Assembly (NCBI RefSeq): GCF_000466385.1
Contig: NZ_KE952920.1
Coordinates: 1 to 50,806 of the forward strand
Direction of reading: 5' to 3'
Source of the DNA: Aneurinibacillus aneurinilyticus ATCC 12856
GTDB lineage: Bacteria; Bacillota; Bacilli; Aneurinibacillales; Aneurinibacillaceae
Length of the DNA stretch: 50,806 bases
Shown: in pieces, positions 25,503-33,919 of the stretch
How the letters are laid out: every line of letters starts with the position of its first letter
How positions within the stretch are numbered: position 1 is the stretch's first letter
Notes under the pieces: generated by a model
Database searches by the model: none
What the model was told of the DNA's origin: nothing
The model's input: the letters and a program-made list of their open reading frames with translations, nothing else
Program-made: the position numbers and the translations under genes

Positions 25503-26726
25503 TTACGGAGTGAAGAAATGCTGGGTATAGTACGTTTCGTATACCCCAACACCTAATTTTTTAAACGCGGGATTAAGCATACTCTTTCTATGGCCGGCAC
25601 TGTTCATCCAGCCGAATACAGCCTCAATCGGATCAGGATACCCCATAGCAATGTTCTCAGCCGCCAGCGTATACTTGATTTTCTGCTCTGCCATCAAATC
25701 AAACGGTGATTTGCCGCTATGGGTCGTATGTGAGAAATAGTTGTGATCGTTCATATCCTTGCTATGCTTGTACGCCGAGGCAGCTGCCTGATCGCTCCAG
25801 ACAAGTGCCGGTGCCTTTTTCTTAGCCCGCTCGACATTAGTAAGCCATAGCACCTGTTTGGCAGCATGCTGATTGACAGTGGCTGCCTGTGTTGGATAGG
25901 TAGGAATGGTTGGTTTTCTTATATATTGATACGTATAGCCAAAATATTTCTTATGAACAATTTCCGTTGGATTGACAATACGCAATCCCAACAATTTCTT
26001 GTTATCAAGCGTATCATAATAGGCGATAACTGCCTGTGACCCAGACTTATAGAGCACTTTTTCCGCACTATCATTCTGGAAGATGAATGTCGCATCAAAC
26101 AGCTTCCACTGCGGCTTTGCTGTATATTTTAGCGTTTTCTCCACTTCGCTACGCGTCATGCCGACTTTGGCTCCTGCATACTGTGCTGCGGGGTCGCTTG
26201 AAAACAGTTCGATAACCTGTCCATTACGAAATCCAACCCACTGCTTGTCATACACCCACCATGTAGTTTGATTTGTGCCTATATAGGAAGACTTGGCAGT
26301 ACCAAGCTTAGTCTTTACAGTGTCCAAGCTATCGCCAATACTGACCTTAAAACTATCGACTATACTACCCGTTTTAGTGGAGGGTGGGGATTGCGTCGTG
26401 CTTAGAGTTGGCTTTTGTCCAAGCCAAACAGAGCGTGTTTCATGATCGTATCCCACCTGTTTGCCAAGCTTTTCCCCTATATAACGTAACGGAACATAAG
26501 TCGTTCCTTCATATGTAATGGACTTCGGAACAGAAGTACCGGTGTTTTTATACACTTCCGGATCGCTTGTATCCTTCTTGCCATCGAAATAGTACGTAAT
26601 CGGATAAAAATAGGCTGAGATGGTCTCCTCAAAGTCATCACCTTCGCCCGCTCCTGTCCACATTCCTATTGTAAATGCAGCCAACAGCGCCAATGCCAAA
26701 GATGCAAATTTGCCCGCTGTTTTCAC
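25503..26726 (-). CDS. Secreted CAP-domain (SCP/PR1) protein with stalk domain
   Basis: The 407-residue protein starts with a signal peptide (VKTAGKFASLALALLAAFTIGMW). It then has a copper-amine-oxidase-N-like stalk domain (ITYEGTTYVPLRYIGEKLGKQVGYD, ~60-105), a CAP-associated N domain (~130-265, with VKTKLGTAKSSYI and two repeat-like units), and a C-terminal CAP domain (~290-405) with NVERAKKKAPALVWSD, HSKDMNDHNYFSH and AENIAMGY...GHRKSMLNP. The GTG start at 26726 follows GAGGAG at ~10 bases; a longer frame exists upstream but would spoil the signal peptide. Acts outside the cell; role unknown, cell-wall or sporulation-related by family. Confidence 0.88.
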   Translation of the reverse strand: MKTAGKFASLALALLAAFTIGMWTGAGEGDDFEETISAYFYPITYYFDGKKDTSDPEVYKNTGTSVPKSITYEGTTYVPLRYIGEKLGKQVGYDHETRSVWLGQKPTLSTTQSPPSTKTGSIVDSFKVSIGDSLDTVKTKLGTAKSSYIGTNQTTWWVYDKQWVGFRNGQVIELFSSDPAAQYAGAKVGMTRSEVEKTLKYTAKPQWKLFDATFIFQNDSAEKVLYKSGSQAVIAYYDTLDNKKLLGLRIVNPTEIVHKKYFGYTYQYIRKPTIPTYPTQAATVNQHAAKQVLWLTNVERAKKKAPALVWSDQAAASAYKHSKDMNDHNYFSHTTHSGKSPFDLMAEQKIKYTLAAENIAMGYPDPIEAVFGWMNSAGHRKSMLNPAFKKLGVGVYETYYTQHFFTP

Positions 26727-26757
26727 CTGGCAACAACTCCTCGAAGTTTTGATTGAG

Positions 26758-26798
26758 AAAAAAGCGCTCCTAACCATGTCTTTTGGTTAGTGAACGCT
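26758..26798 (-). terminator. Terminator after azoR
   Basis: On the minus strand AGCGTTCACTAACC pairs with GGTTAGGAGCGCT, followed by six T. It separates azoR from the CAP-domain gene. Confidence 0.8.
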
Positions 26799-26868
26799 CA
26801 TCCTCAATAAGATGGTACCATTCGCCCTTTTTATTGTCTATAATCTAATGAACATAAATTTGTCTATA

Positions 26869-27516
26869 TTATGCACGTTGATGGTCTCTTGCAAAATCAA
26901 CTGCTGCTTTTTTTGCTCTTTCTTCAGCAGCAGTAAAAATTTCTTTGGATTTATCTGGCGCTGCAGCTATACCTTCTACATAAATATGCTCATAATCATT
27001 AATGCCAATGAAGGCCATGATGCTGCGCAAATATTTATCTGTAAATTCGAAAGCGGTTGCCGGGCCTTCAGAGTAAATGCCACCACGCCCTTGAACATGC
27101 ATCACACGTTTGCCTGACAGCAGTCCCACTGGACCTTGCTCAGTATACTTGAATGTTTTACCGGCAATAACAATATTGTCAATGTATGCTTTTAGCATCG
27201 GTGGATAGCTAAGATTCCACATCGGAGTCACAAAAACAATTTTATCTGCGGATATGAACTGATCAAGCAATTCTGTCATACGTCCAAGAACGCGCAACTC
27301 TTCCTCATTAAGGTTTTCGTTTTGTGCAACTTTGCCCCATGCACCGAGAACAAGAGCATCAATAAATGGGATATCTTCTTTGTACAGATCCAAACGTTCA
27401 ATCGTATCATTCGGGCTATGTTGTTGGTACTCTTTTAGAAAGCTTTCGCCAAGTTGCAAGCTGAACGAAGTTTCTATCGGTTTCGGGTTTGCAGTTACAT
27501 ACAGAATTTTTGCCAT
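26869..27516 (-). CDS. azoR: FMN-dependent NADH-azoreductase
   Basis: The 215-residue flavodoxin-fold protein (MAKILYVTANPKPIETSFSL, PMWNLSYPPMLKAYIDNI, VQGRGGIYSEG) matches the AzoR/AcpD family, which reduces azo dyes and quinones with NADH. In Bacillus such enzymes are induced by quinones and electrophiles. The start at 27516 follows AAAGGAGAG; an upstream in-frame ATG has no such site. It has its own promoter and terminator. Confidence 0.92.
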   Translation of the reverse strand: MAKILYVTANPKPIETSFSLQLGESFLKEYQQHSPNDTIERLDLYKEDIPFIDALVLGAWGKVAQNENLNEEELRVLGRMTELLDQFISADKIVFVTPMWNLSYPPMLKAYIDNIVIAGKTFKYTEQGPVGLLSGKRVMHVQGRGGIYSEGPATAFEFTDKYLRSIMAFIGINDYEHIYVEGIAAAPDKSKEIFTAAEERAKKAAVDFARDHQRA

Positions 27517-27558
27517 TATATTCTCTCCTTTATTTGCTGAGTTATTTTCACTAAACAA

Positions 27559-27586
27559 ATTATACTTTATTATTTTTAGTAAGTAA
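27559..27586 (-). promoter_or_regulatory. azoR promoter with AT-rich repeat
   Basis: On the minus strand TTACTT, 16-base spacer and TATAAT precede azoR by ~40 bases. The spacer region holds an imperfect ACTTTA...TAAAGT repeat that could be an operator for a YodB/HxlR-type repressor; the latter is inference. Confidence 0.5.
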
Positions 27587-27674
27587 AGTATTTTTTATAA
27601 ACGTTCTGACCAGCCTCCCTAATCCGCCTTCCCTTATATGTTACCCGTTTTGTTTGAAGCTCAATGAACTGCAT

Positions 27675-29018
27675 TTATCTTCTCTGCAGTACCCGGATTT
27701 CACGCCAGCGGCCGAAACGATAATAAGCTCCTGCAAATAGTGCACTAATAATAAAGCTCGTTCCCATACCATATGCGATGCCCTGCTCCCCCGTCCATTC
27801 GGAGAACAAAGCAGTCAATGGATAGCGCAGCACCCAGAATGAGATAAAGTTCAATATCAGAATCTGCATCATTCCTCCAGCTCCCCGAATAATGCCATTC
27901 AGCACAAAGTTAATCCCTAAAAATGGATAAAAAAAGCAAACTGTAGTAAGGTACATCGTACCAAAAGCAATCGAATTCGGATTATCCACGAACAAGCCTA
28001 GCAACCATGGTGCCGATATGTACACCAGCACCGCAATCGCAAGCGATAAACTAACAATAAGCGTGATGCCGCTACGCGCGATGCCACTAACCCGCTCCCA
28101 TTTGCCGGCTCCTATATTTTGGCCAGCCATGCTGTTAATGGCAGAACCAAGTGTAACAATCGGCAGCATGATCAAGTTATCCATACGTTGCGAGGCCCCA
28201 AAACCAGCCACAACATCTTCGCCGAATGCATTCACAACACTCATAATGGCCATCATTCCGCCTGAAATTACCATCATCTGCAATCCCGCCGGTATTCCCA
28301 GCTTAAAGATCGCTGCCGCATACATTTTTGAAGGAATATGCGGGCGCATAAATGGAATTTTTCCTGTCCGCTTCGTATATATAAGCGCATATATAAAGGA
28401 AAAGCCTTGGGATAGGATCGTCGCAATTGCAGCCCCGGCTACCCCCATATCAAAATAAGCGATAAACAGCGGATCGAGTATAGCATTCAGGATGACAGCC
28501 ATAAACACAAAGCGAATCGGCGTCCGGCTATCTCCAAGTGCCCTTAACACCGTTCCGATGAAGTTATAGCCGAACAGGAAGACAATCCCTATGAAATTAA
28601 TTTGCAGATATTGTGTAGCCAGTTCGTAAATAGCTGCAGGTGTTTGAATCAACATTAAAATATATGGTGAAAGAAAATAGCCTACAATACCAATACCGAC
28701 AGATAACAAAGCAAATACGACAACAAATGCATTGAGCGATTCCTTCATACCCTCTTCATCGCGCGCTCCCCTGCGCTGTGCCAGAATCGTCAGCGTCGCT
28801 CCATTCATTCCAATGATAAAAGAAAGCATCGTGAAGACGATGGTCGCCGATACCGATACAGAAGCCAGAGCATCAGAACCGAGTAAGTTCCCCACCCACA
28901 GACTATCGATGAACTGATATGATGTTTGAAGCACGTTGGTTAAAAAAATCGGCAGAGAAAAGGCGATCATCTGTCGCATAATATTCCCTTCCGTAAAATC
29001 AACATTTTGTGAGGCCAT
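27675..29018 (-). CDS. MATE family efflux transporter
   Basis: The 447-residue protein has twelve hydrophobic helices in two halves and MATE family signatures: NIMRQMIAFSLPIFLTNVLQ, YQFIDSLWVGNLLGSDALA, GTVLRALGDSRTP and a second-half AGFGASQRMDNLIMLP..AINSMAGQNIGAGK. It would export cationic drugs or metabolites using sodium or proton gradients. It diverges from the ECF sigma gene. No regulator is seen next to it. Confidence 0.93.
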   Translation of the reverse strand: MASQNVDFTEGNIMRQMIAFSLPIFLTNVLQTSYQFIDSLWVGNLLGSDALASVSVSATIVFTMLSFIIGMNGATLTILAQRRGARDEEGMKESLNAFVVVFALLSVGIGIVGYFLSPYILMLIQTPAAIYELATQYLQINFIGIVFLFGYNFIGTVLRALGDSRTPIRFVFMAVILNAILDPLFIAYFDMGVAGAAIATILSQGFSFIYALIYTKRTGKIPFMRPHIPSKMYAAAIFKLGIPAGLQMMVISGGMMAIMSVVNAFGEDVVAGFGASQRMDNLIMLPIVTLGSAINSMAGQNIGAGKWERVSGIARSGITLIVSLSLAIAVLVYISAPWLLGLFVDNPNSIAFGTMYLTTVCFFYPFLGINFVLNGIIRGAGGMMQILILNFISFWVLRYPLTALFSEWTGEQGIAYGMGTSFIISALFAGAYYRFGRWREIRVLQRR

Positions 29019-29253
29019 GGATTCCCTTCTCTCTCCCTTCAGGTATCCATCATACCATTAATATTGCTTTATAAGGAGGGCCTCAATGCACTATATTATA
29101 TTGGTAAACCTGTTGCACGAAATTAAAAAACAAATAAACTTTATATTCGCTTTTTGTCACAAAACCTTGGGGCATGGTGTCTATATAGACAGAAGGACAT
29201 CCAGATACATTTTTGTGAACGATATGCATGACCTGGAGAGGGGGAGAGAGGAA

Positions 29254-29802
29254 ATGGAGGTCCAGATCGCTTTGAATGAAGAAAAAAAACTGGTTTTTAC
29301 GCATGCAGATAACTTTCAGGAACTTTTCAAAACGTATTATCCTTATGTAGTTCGTCAAATCATGCGCATTGTGCGAGAAAAATCGGCTGCTGAAGATATC
29401 GCCCAGGAAGTTTTCCTAAAACTATATAATTCTAACCGAAATGCAATCCAAAACATTCCTGCATGGCTCTCAAAGGCTTCGATTCATGCCGCTTATAATC
29501 ATATACGCTCCACCAACCGTCGGCTCATCCGTGATGAAAAGGCGGGCGAAGAGCAGCCTGTCTACAGCCCTTCTTCTGAAGAAAATTGGCTCAGGCAGGA
29601 AGACATACAGGCGGTACGTCAAATACTGACCGAAATGAATGAAAGAGATCGCACGCTGCTGATGATGAAATACTCCGGTTTTGATTATAAGGAATTGGCG
29701 CATGCAGCTCAGGTGGAAAGTTCGTCCGTAGGGACACTCTTATCCCGTGCCAAAACAAAATTCCGCAACATGTATAAACAAATGAGGGGGTATCAAGAAT
29801 GA
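29254..29802 (+). CDS. ECF-type RNA polymerase sigma factor
   Basis: The 182-residue protein has sigma region 2 (YYPYVVRQIMRIVREKSAAEDIAQEVFLKLYN, ~30-62) and region 4 (LTEMNERDRTLLMMKYSGFDYKELAHAAQVESSSVGTLLSRAKTKFR, ~120-170). The ATG at 29254 gives a family-typical length. An alternative ATG at 29086 has a very strong AAGGAGG seven bases upstream and would add 56 residues without sigma similarity. ATGA overlap with the anti-sigma gene shows translational coupling. It probably directs its own operon, including the downstream ABC transporter. Confidence 0.9.
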   Translation: MEVQIALNEEKKLVFTHADNFQELFKTYYPYVVRQIMRIVREKSAAEDIAQEVFLKLYNSNRNAIQNIPAWLSKASIHAAYNHIRSTNRRLIRDEKAGEEQPVYSPSSEENWLRQEDIQAVRQILTEMNERDRTLLMMKYSGFDYKELAHAAQVESSSVGTLLSRAKTKFRNMYKQMRGYQE

Positions 29803-30971
29803 ACTGTCTAAACGAAGAATTTCTGCAAGCATATCTGGATGGAGAAATAAACCGCGAAACCAGAAAAAGCATTGCCTCCCATCTCGAGCATTGTGCGGAA
29901 TGCTGCGCAAGGATGGAAAGAGCAAAAAAACTGGAGCAATGGACTGAACTTGCACTTGCGGAATCATTTCCGGAACCGCCCTTGACGGATGCAGAGATTA
30001 ATACAGAAGCAGCCTGGAAACGATTCGAGCAACGGTTGCATACGAATAACGTCACATTCATTAATAAGAAAGCAGGGAAAACAATGAAAAAACCTTATAA
30101 AAAGTGGATTACAGGCACAGCCGCAGCAGCCGTTCTGCTCGGTTCACTCGCCATTCCGCAGGTACAGGCTGCAGCGAATAGCTTCCTATCTATCTTCCGT
30201 GTCGATCAAGTAGAGATGGTCAAGCTTACTCAATCGGATCTACAGGAGATTGAGAGCTGGCTTGCTAACGGTGAAGACGGGATGAAGGAGATCAAAGGTA
30301 TCGGTAAAGTATGGGTAGAGGACAAGGATTTAAACAAAGAGCACCAATACTTCCAAACAGCGGAGGAAGCACAAAAAGCCGGATATGAGATTCCTTCGGC
30401 ACCGGAAGATTATCGTTTTGTAGATGCTAATATCTCTTCTGGATTTACAATGCATGCCCAGCTTAATACTGATAAAGCCAATGCACTGCTCAAGCAAGTT
30501 AAAGCAGAAACACACTTCAATGAGAATTTGAACAACAAACCGTTCTCCATCAAAGTTCCTGATATGAAGCATTATCAGTTTACAGCTAAAGCCAATGAGG
30601 GCGAACGTTCTTCCGATAGAATTTTCTATACAGTAACAGGAACACCGGAAATCCAGGTTCCGGAAAACGTCGATTTAAATGAGGTTCGCCAGACAGTTCT
30701 CTCGCTGCCATTCATCCCACAAAATGTAAAGCAGCAGCTCGCGGGCATTGAAGATTGGCAACGTACCCTGCCGATTCCGTATGTAGCAGATGACAAAAAC
30801 AAAGTGCGCAAGATAACGGTACAGGGCGTAAAGGGATTCGCGTACGAAACGGAAAACGGGTCGTTCCTTGTCTGGCAAAAAGACGGAAAGATACACCATC
30901 TTGAAGCGTATGATAACAAGGCTGCAAAGCATACCGATACGCTTATCGCACTCGCTAATCAGATAAAATAG
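29799..30971 (+). CDS. Anti-sigma factor with zinc-finger and extracytoplasmic domain
   Basis: The 390-residue protein starts with a zinc-binding anti-sigma motif, H28-x3-C32-x2-C35 in SHLEHCAEC. A membrane helix follows around 103-124 (WITGTAAAAVLLGSLAIP) and then a ~260-residue outer domain ending in NGSFLVWQKDGKIHHLEAYDNKAA, probably the sensor. It overlaps the sigma gene by four bases (ATGA). It would hold the ECF sigma at the membrane until a signal arrives. Domain reading is direct; the signal is unknown. Confidence 0.88.
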   Translation: MNCLNEEFLQAYLDGEINRETRKSIASHLEHCAECCARMERAKKLEQWTELALAESFPEPPLTDAEINTEAAWKRFEQRLHTNNVTFINKKAGKTMKKPYKKWITGTAAAAVLLGSLAIPQVQAAANSFLSIFRVDQVEMVKLTQSDLQEIESWLANGEDGMKEIKGIGKVWVEDKDLNKEHQYFQTAEEAQKAGYEIPSAPEDYRFVDANISSGFTMHAQLNTDKANALLKQVKAETHFNENLNNKPFSIKVPDMKHYQFTAKANEGERSSDRIFYTVTGTPEIQVPENVDLNEVRQTVLSLPFIPQNVKQQLAGIEDWQRTLPIPYVADDKNKVRKITVQGVKGFAYETENGSFLVWQKDGKIHHLEAYDNKAAKHTDTLIALANQIK

Positions 30972-30975
30972 AGAA

Positions 30976-31021
30976 AAGCCAAAGAGCGGCTCCCCTATGT
31001 GGGAGGGGCTCTCTTTGGCTT
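30976..31021 (+). other. Strong hairpin between anti-sigma and ABC genes
   Basis: AAGCCAAAGAG pairs with CTCTTTGGCTT and a CTCCC/GGGAG stem sits inside. It lacks a proper T-tract (TTATGC follows), so it may attenuate or protect mRNA instead of fully terminating. It ends just before the AGGAGG of the ATPase gene. Confidence 0.6.
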
Positions 31022-31038
31022 ATGCAGGAGGTCACCTA

Positions 31039-31992
31039 ATGAGCGATTACGTAATCGAAACACATCAGCTTACGAAACAATACGACGGCAAAGCAGGATG
31101 CCGCAACATCACACTGTCCGTGCCCAAAGGTGTCGTCTTCGGCTTTCTTGGTCCGAATGGTGCCGGTAAAAGCACATTCGTCCGAACGCTGCTCGGTCTG
31201 TTGGTTCCGACAGGAGGTAGTGGACATATTCTAGGGCAGCCGATCGGGAGTGTTGAATCAAGACAAAAAATCGGTTATCTTCCTGAGCTTTTCCGCTATC
31301 CAGATTGGCTAACAGGACAGCAATTGCTTGAGTCGCATGCAGATTTATGTAAAATTCCACGCAGTGAACGCAAAAAACGCATTGCCTCCCTGCTTGAGCG
31401 GGTGGGCCTTTCTGGACGCGGTAATGAGAAAATACGTGGTTATTCCAAAGGAATGCAGCAGCGTATCGGATTAGCATGTGCTCTTCTTTCCGATCCTGAA
31501 ATCATCTTTCTTGATGAGCCTACTTCTGCACTCGATCCAATTGGGAGGCGTGAAGTACGCGAATTGATGGCAGAGTTGCGGGACGAAGGAAAAACGATAT
31601 TTCTAAATAGCCATCTACTTAGCGAAGTGGAGACGATATGCGATCATATCGCTATCATCCATCGAAGTGATTTGATTGTTCAGGGAGAGTGGCGCAGCCT
31701 TTCATCCGTTAACCCACAGACAGAAATCACCACCTCCTCTGTTCCCGATGGACTATGGAAAAGCCTTAGCACCATAGTTACAGAGGCTGAGTTACTTCAA
31801 CAGGAAGAGGGAAAAACGCATTGGCTTATCACGCTTAACGAAGAGGACGACATCGCTATTCTTGTGCGTCATCTAAGCGATCTGGGAATTTCCCTATATC
31901 GTATTGTTCCGCGTATTCCCCGGCTCGAAGACGTATTTATGTATTGGGTTAACCGAGAGGAGGCACAGCAGTCTCATGTGGACCATCGCTAA
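31039..31992 (+). CDS. ABC transporter ATP-binding protein
   Basis: The 317-residue protein has Walker A GPNGAGKST, signature YSKGMQQRIGLACAL, Walker B IIFLDEPTSALD and H-loop LNSHLLSE, with a ~90-residue C-terminal extension typical of ABC-2 exporters. AGGAGG lies eight bases before ATG 31039; the longer frame upstream runs through the hairpin and is unlikely. The permease gene overlaps its end by 17 bases. The pair probably belongs to the sigma/anti-sigma operon. Confidence 0.92.
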   Translation: MSDYVIETHQLTKQYDGKAGCRNITLSVPKGVVFGFLGPNGAGKSTFVRTLLGLLVPTGGSGHILGQPIGSVESRQKIGYLPELFRYPDWLTGQQLLESHADLCKIPRSERKKRIASLLERVGLSGRGNEKIRGYSKGMQQRIGLACALLSDPEIIFLDEPTSALDPIGRREVRELMAELRDEGKTIFLNSHLLSEVETICDHIAIIHRSDLIVQGEWRSLSSVNPQTEITTSSVPDGLWKSLSTIVTEAELLQQEEGKTHWLITLNEEDDIAILVRHLSDLGISLYRIVPRIPRLEDVFMYWVNREEAQQSHVDHR

Positions 31993-32848
31993 ACTTACAT
32001 GGCGTGAAATTCTATCCAAGCGTATTTTTCATATCACTCTTTTTATGTCTTTTGCTTTCCTGCTTTTTTATGCGATCGCTACCTATATCGCGGCCCAGGA
32101 AGCCACAGAGCAAACAGGTGGACAAGCAGTCTCATCCGATTTCTTTTTGGCGCAAACGTTTTTTGCAACGCAAATTCTCGGTGTCGGTCTCTACTTTGCG
32201 GCTTTCGTCACGGCGCTATTGGCTATTTTAAGCAGTGTCGGAAGCATCGCCGGTGAAATCGAGAGCCATCAGATTGATACACTATTAGCGCGCCCGCTGC
32301 ATCGACGTACGATCGTTCTTGGCAAGTTCGCAGGTCTTGGCTCCCTGCTGATTCTCTATTCCATTTGTTTATTTTTAGGCGTACTGGCAATTAATCAATG
32401 GTTAGGGGGAGAGATTTTGCGCTTCGAAATGTCTGCCCTCCAAGTTATAAAAGCACTTGCGGTATTTGTATTACCTCCCCTATTGCTTATCGCTGTAGCC
32501 TTGCTTTTTAGCAGTATAACAACAACGATAAACGGTGGTATCATTCTTATCATTTTGTACGGAATTAGCTTTATTGGCGGATTCGTAGAACAAATGGGGG
32601 TTCTAATGAATAAGACGTCCATGATTAATATCGGGATAATCTCCAGTCTGCTGTTCCCACTTGATTCGCTATTTCGTAAAATGACGGTGTATTTATTCGA
32701 CACAGCAGGAGATCCAATATCCTTTGCTACACAAGGGCTATTCGGAAGCCTATCAACACCGAGCAACGCCATGCTCGTATATGCTGCCTTATACGGCATT
32801 ACCGCTCTCTGGCTCTCGATTCGTCGTTTCTCAAGTCGGGATGTATAG
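31976..32848 (+). CDS. ABC-2 type permease (NosY-like)
   Basis: The 290-residue protein has six membrane helices (e.g. IFHITLFMSFAFLLFYAIATYI, ILGVGLYFAAFVTALLAILSSV, VFVLPPLLLIAVALLF) and AGEIESHQIDTLLARPLHRRTIVLGKFAG, a coupling region typical of NosY/ABC-2 permeases. GAGAGGAGG lies upstream within the ATPase gene, ~12 bases from the ATG. It forms the membrane part of the exporter with the preceding ATPase. Substrate unknown. Confidence 0.88.
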   Translation: MWTIAKLTWREILSKRIFHITLFMSFAFLLFYAIATYIAAQEATEQTGGQAVSSDFFLAQTFFATQILGVGLYFAAFVTALLAILSSVGSIAGEIESHQIDTLLARPLHRRTIVLGKFAGLGSLLILYSICLFLGVLAINQWLGGEILRFEMSALQVIKALAVFVLPPLLLIAVALLFSSITTTINGGIILIILYGISFIGGFVEQMGVLMNKTSMINIGIISSLLFPLDSLFRKMTVYLFDTAGDPISFATQGLFGSLSTPSNAMLVYAALYGITALWLSIRRFSSRDV

Positions 32849-32900
32849 AATATGTTGACCGCGAAACTGAATCGGAATATAGGAAGCATAACGCTCAAAA

Positions 32901-32933
32901 AAAAAGGAGCAGCCCTTGGACTGCTCCTTTTTT
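32901..32933. terminator. Bidirectional terminator
   Basis: GGAGCAG/CTGCTCC hairpin (32906-32927), preceded by A's and followed by six T, between converging genes. Confidence 0.9.
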
Positions 32934-32952
32934 AATACCTATATTCTTCATA

Positions 32953-33618
32953 TTAGTTAACTGCTTCAAAATGCACTTCTTTATCAGTGTGCGGGATTTT
33001 GACCAGTGTTGCCGGATACGTAATAACCTGTGTATACATTTTCCCCGGTTGCGGATTTGTATACTTCACTTTTACGATGACTTTATTCGCTTGTTCCGTC
33101 ACACCAACTACTTCAACACCATAACCGCCATTTGGCTTTTGGCCACGGGTGATTGCTGCATACAGGCCATCCTCTCCTTTCATGGTGCCTGTAAACTCTT
33201 GCTTTTTATGGCTGTCAAACCATTGTTGGATAGGGGAAGCAATAACGGACTGTGCATCCTGCAAAGGATAGAGCACCTGGAATTTCATTTCTTTTTCTGC
33301 CATATTCTTCTCCTTTAAAGAGATAGTGTTGCCGGCAGCATCATATCCGACCTGAAATCCAAGCCGCTCGGCAATAAAACGCAGTGGCACATAAGTCGTA
33401 TCCTGATGGATGAATGAAGCCGGAACATACTGTTTACCATTAAAATATTGTTGTTCCTTATCGCTTGGCTTTATTTCTTTTCCTTCTATTGTAAATGACA
33501 CAGGTTTTGTACTTACATCTATTTTTGTCAATGCGGCATAAGAAAAGCCTACTGCGCTCATCAATGCTACACCTGTACATATTCCGGCGATAAACGTTTT
33601 CGTTGTACGTTTTTTCAT
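32953..33618 (-). CDS. Secreted stalk-domain protein with PrcB-like C-terminus
   Basis: The 221-residue protein has a signal peptide (KRTTKTFIAGICTGVALMSAVGFSYA), a copper-amine-oxidase-N-like stalk domain (QDTTYVPLRFIAERLGFQVGYD, ~70-100), and a C-terminal region (YAAITRGQKPNGGYGVEVVGV..VKVKYTNPQPGKM) resembling the PrcB C-terminal domain, named from a spirochaete protease-complex protein. Start ATG 33618 follows GAGGTGA. The same stalk module occurs in the CAP protein at 25503-26726. Acts outside the membrane; exact role unknown. Confidence 0.82.
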   Translation of the reverse strand: MKKRTTKTFIAGICTGVALMSAVGFSYAALTKIDVSTKPVSFTIEGKEIKPSDKEQQYFNGKQYVPASFIHQDTTYVPLRFIAERLGFQVGYDAAGNTISLKEKNMAEKEMKFQVLYPLQDAQSVIASPIQQWFDSHKKQEFTGTMKGEDGLYAAITRGQKPNGGYGVEVVGVTEQANKVIVKVKYTNPQPGKMYTQVITYPATLVKIPHTDKEVHFEAVN

Positions 33619-33717
33619 GATGGTCACCTCTTCTATTTATTTATTCTTTCTTACATATAGACGGATAAACCACCGCTACAGCATGCAAAAAACTATCAGG
33701 AACCTTATCTTACTCTG

Positions 33718-33734
33718 TAGGCATACATTTTGCA
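33718..33734 (+). promoter_or_regulatory. Sigma-54-like promoter, upstream copy
   Basis: AGGCAT-N5-TTGCA with GG and GC exactly ten bases apart. It is very similar to the site at 33859. It could be a second promoter or a decayed duplicate. Confidence 0.4.
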
Positions 33735-33784
33735 AAGGTAAAGCTTGTATTGACTGGACACGTTTTCTTTTTGGCATTTGCAAA

Positions 33785-33818
33785 TTTCATCACTGAAAAA
33801 TCAATTTCATTATTGAAA
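33785..33818 (+). promoter_or_regulatory. Two enhancer-like dyads upstream of pxpA
   Basis: TTTCA-TCAC-TGAAA (33785-33798) and TTTCA-TTAT-TGAAA (33805-33818) are spaced exactly 20 bases. They lie 41 to 74 bases upstream of the sigma-54 promoter. This fits the binding site of a sigma-54 activator. Confidence 0.55.
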
Positions 33819-33858
33819 ATATACATACTGACTTGTACGCTTTCTCATGCATTTTATA

Positions 33859-33874
33859 TGGCATACAATTTGCA
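33859..33874 (+). promoter_or_regulatory. Sigma-54 promoter of pxpA
   Basis: TGGCAT-ACAAT-TTGCA matches the -24/-12 consensus (TGGCAC-N5-TTGCA) at all but one position, with correct ten-base spacing between GG and GC. The pxpA start is 46 bases downstream. Confidence 0.75.
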
Positions 33875-33919
33875 ATTTTAACTATCAGTATAAAGAGTTG
33901 GCAAAGGAGCGTGACGAGT

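Noticed and set aside
29140-29200. Autoregulated ECF promoter upstream of the sigma gene
   Set aside because: An AACCTT and a GTCTA are present but only ten bases apart, too close for an ECF -35/-10 pair.
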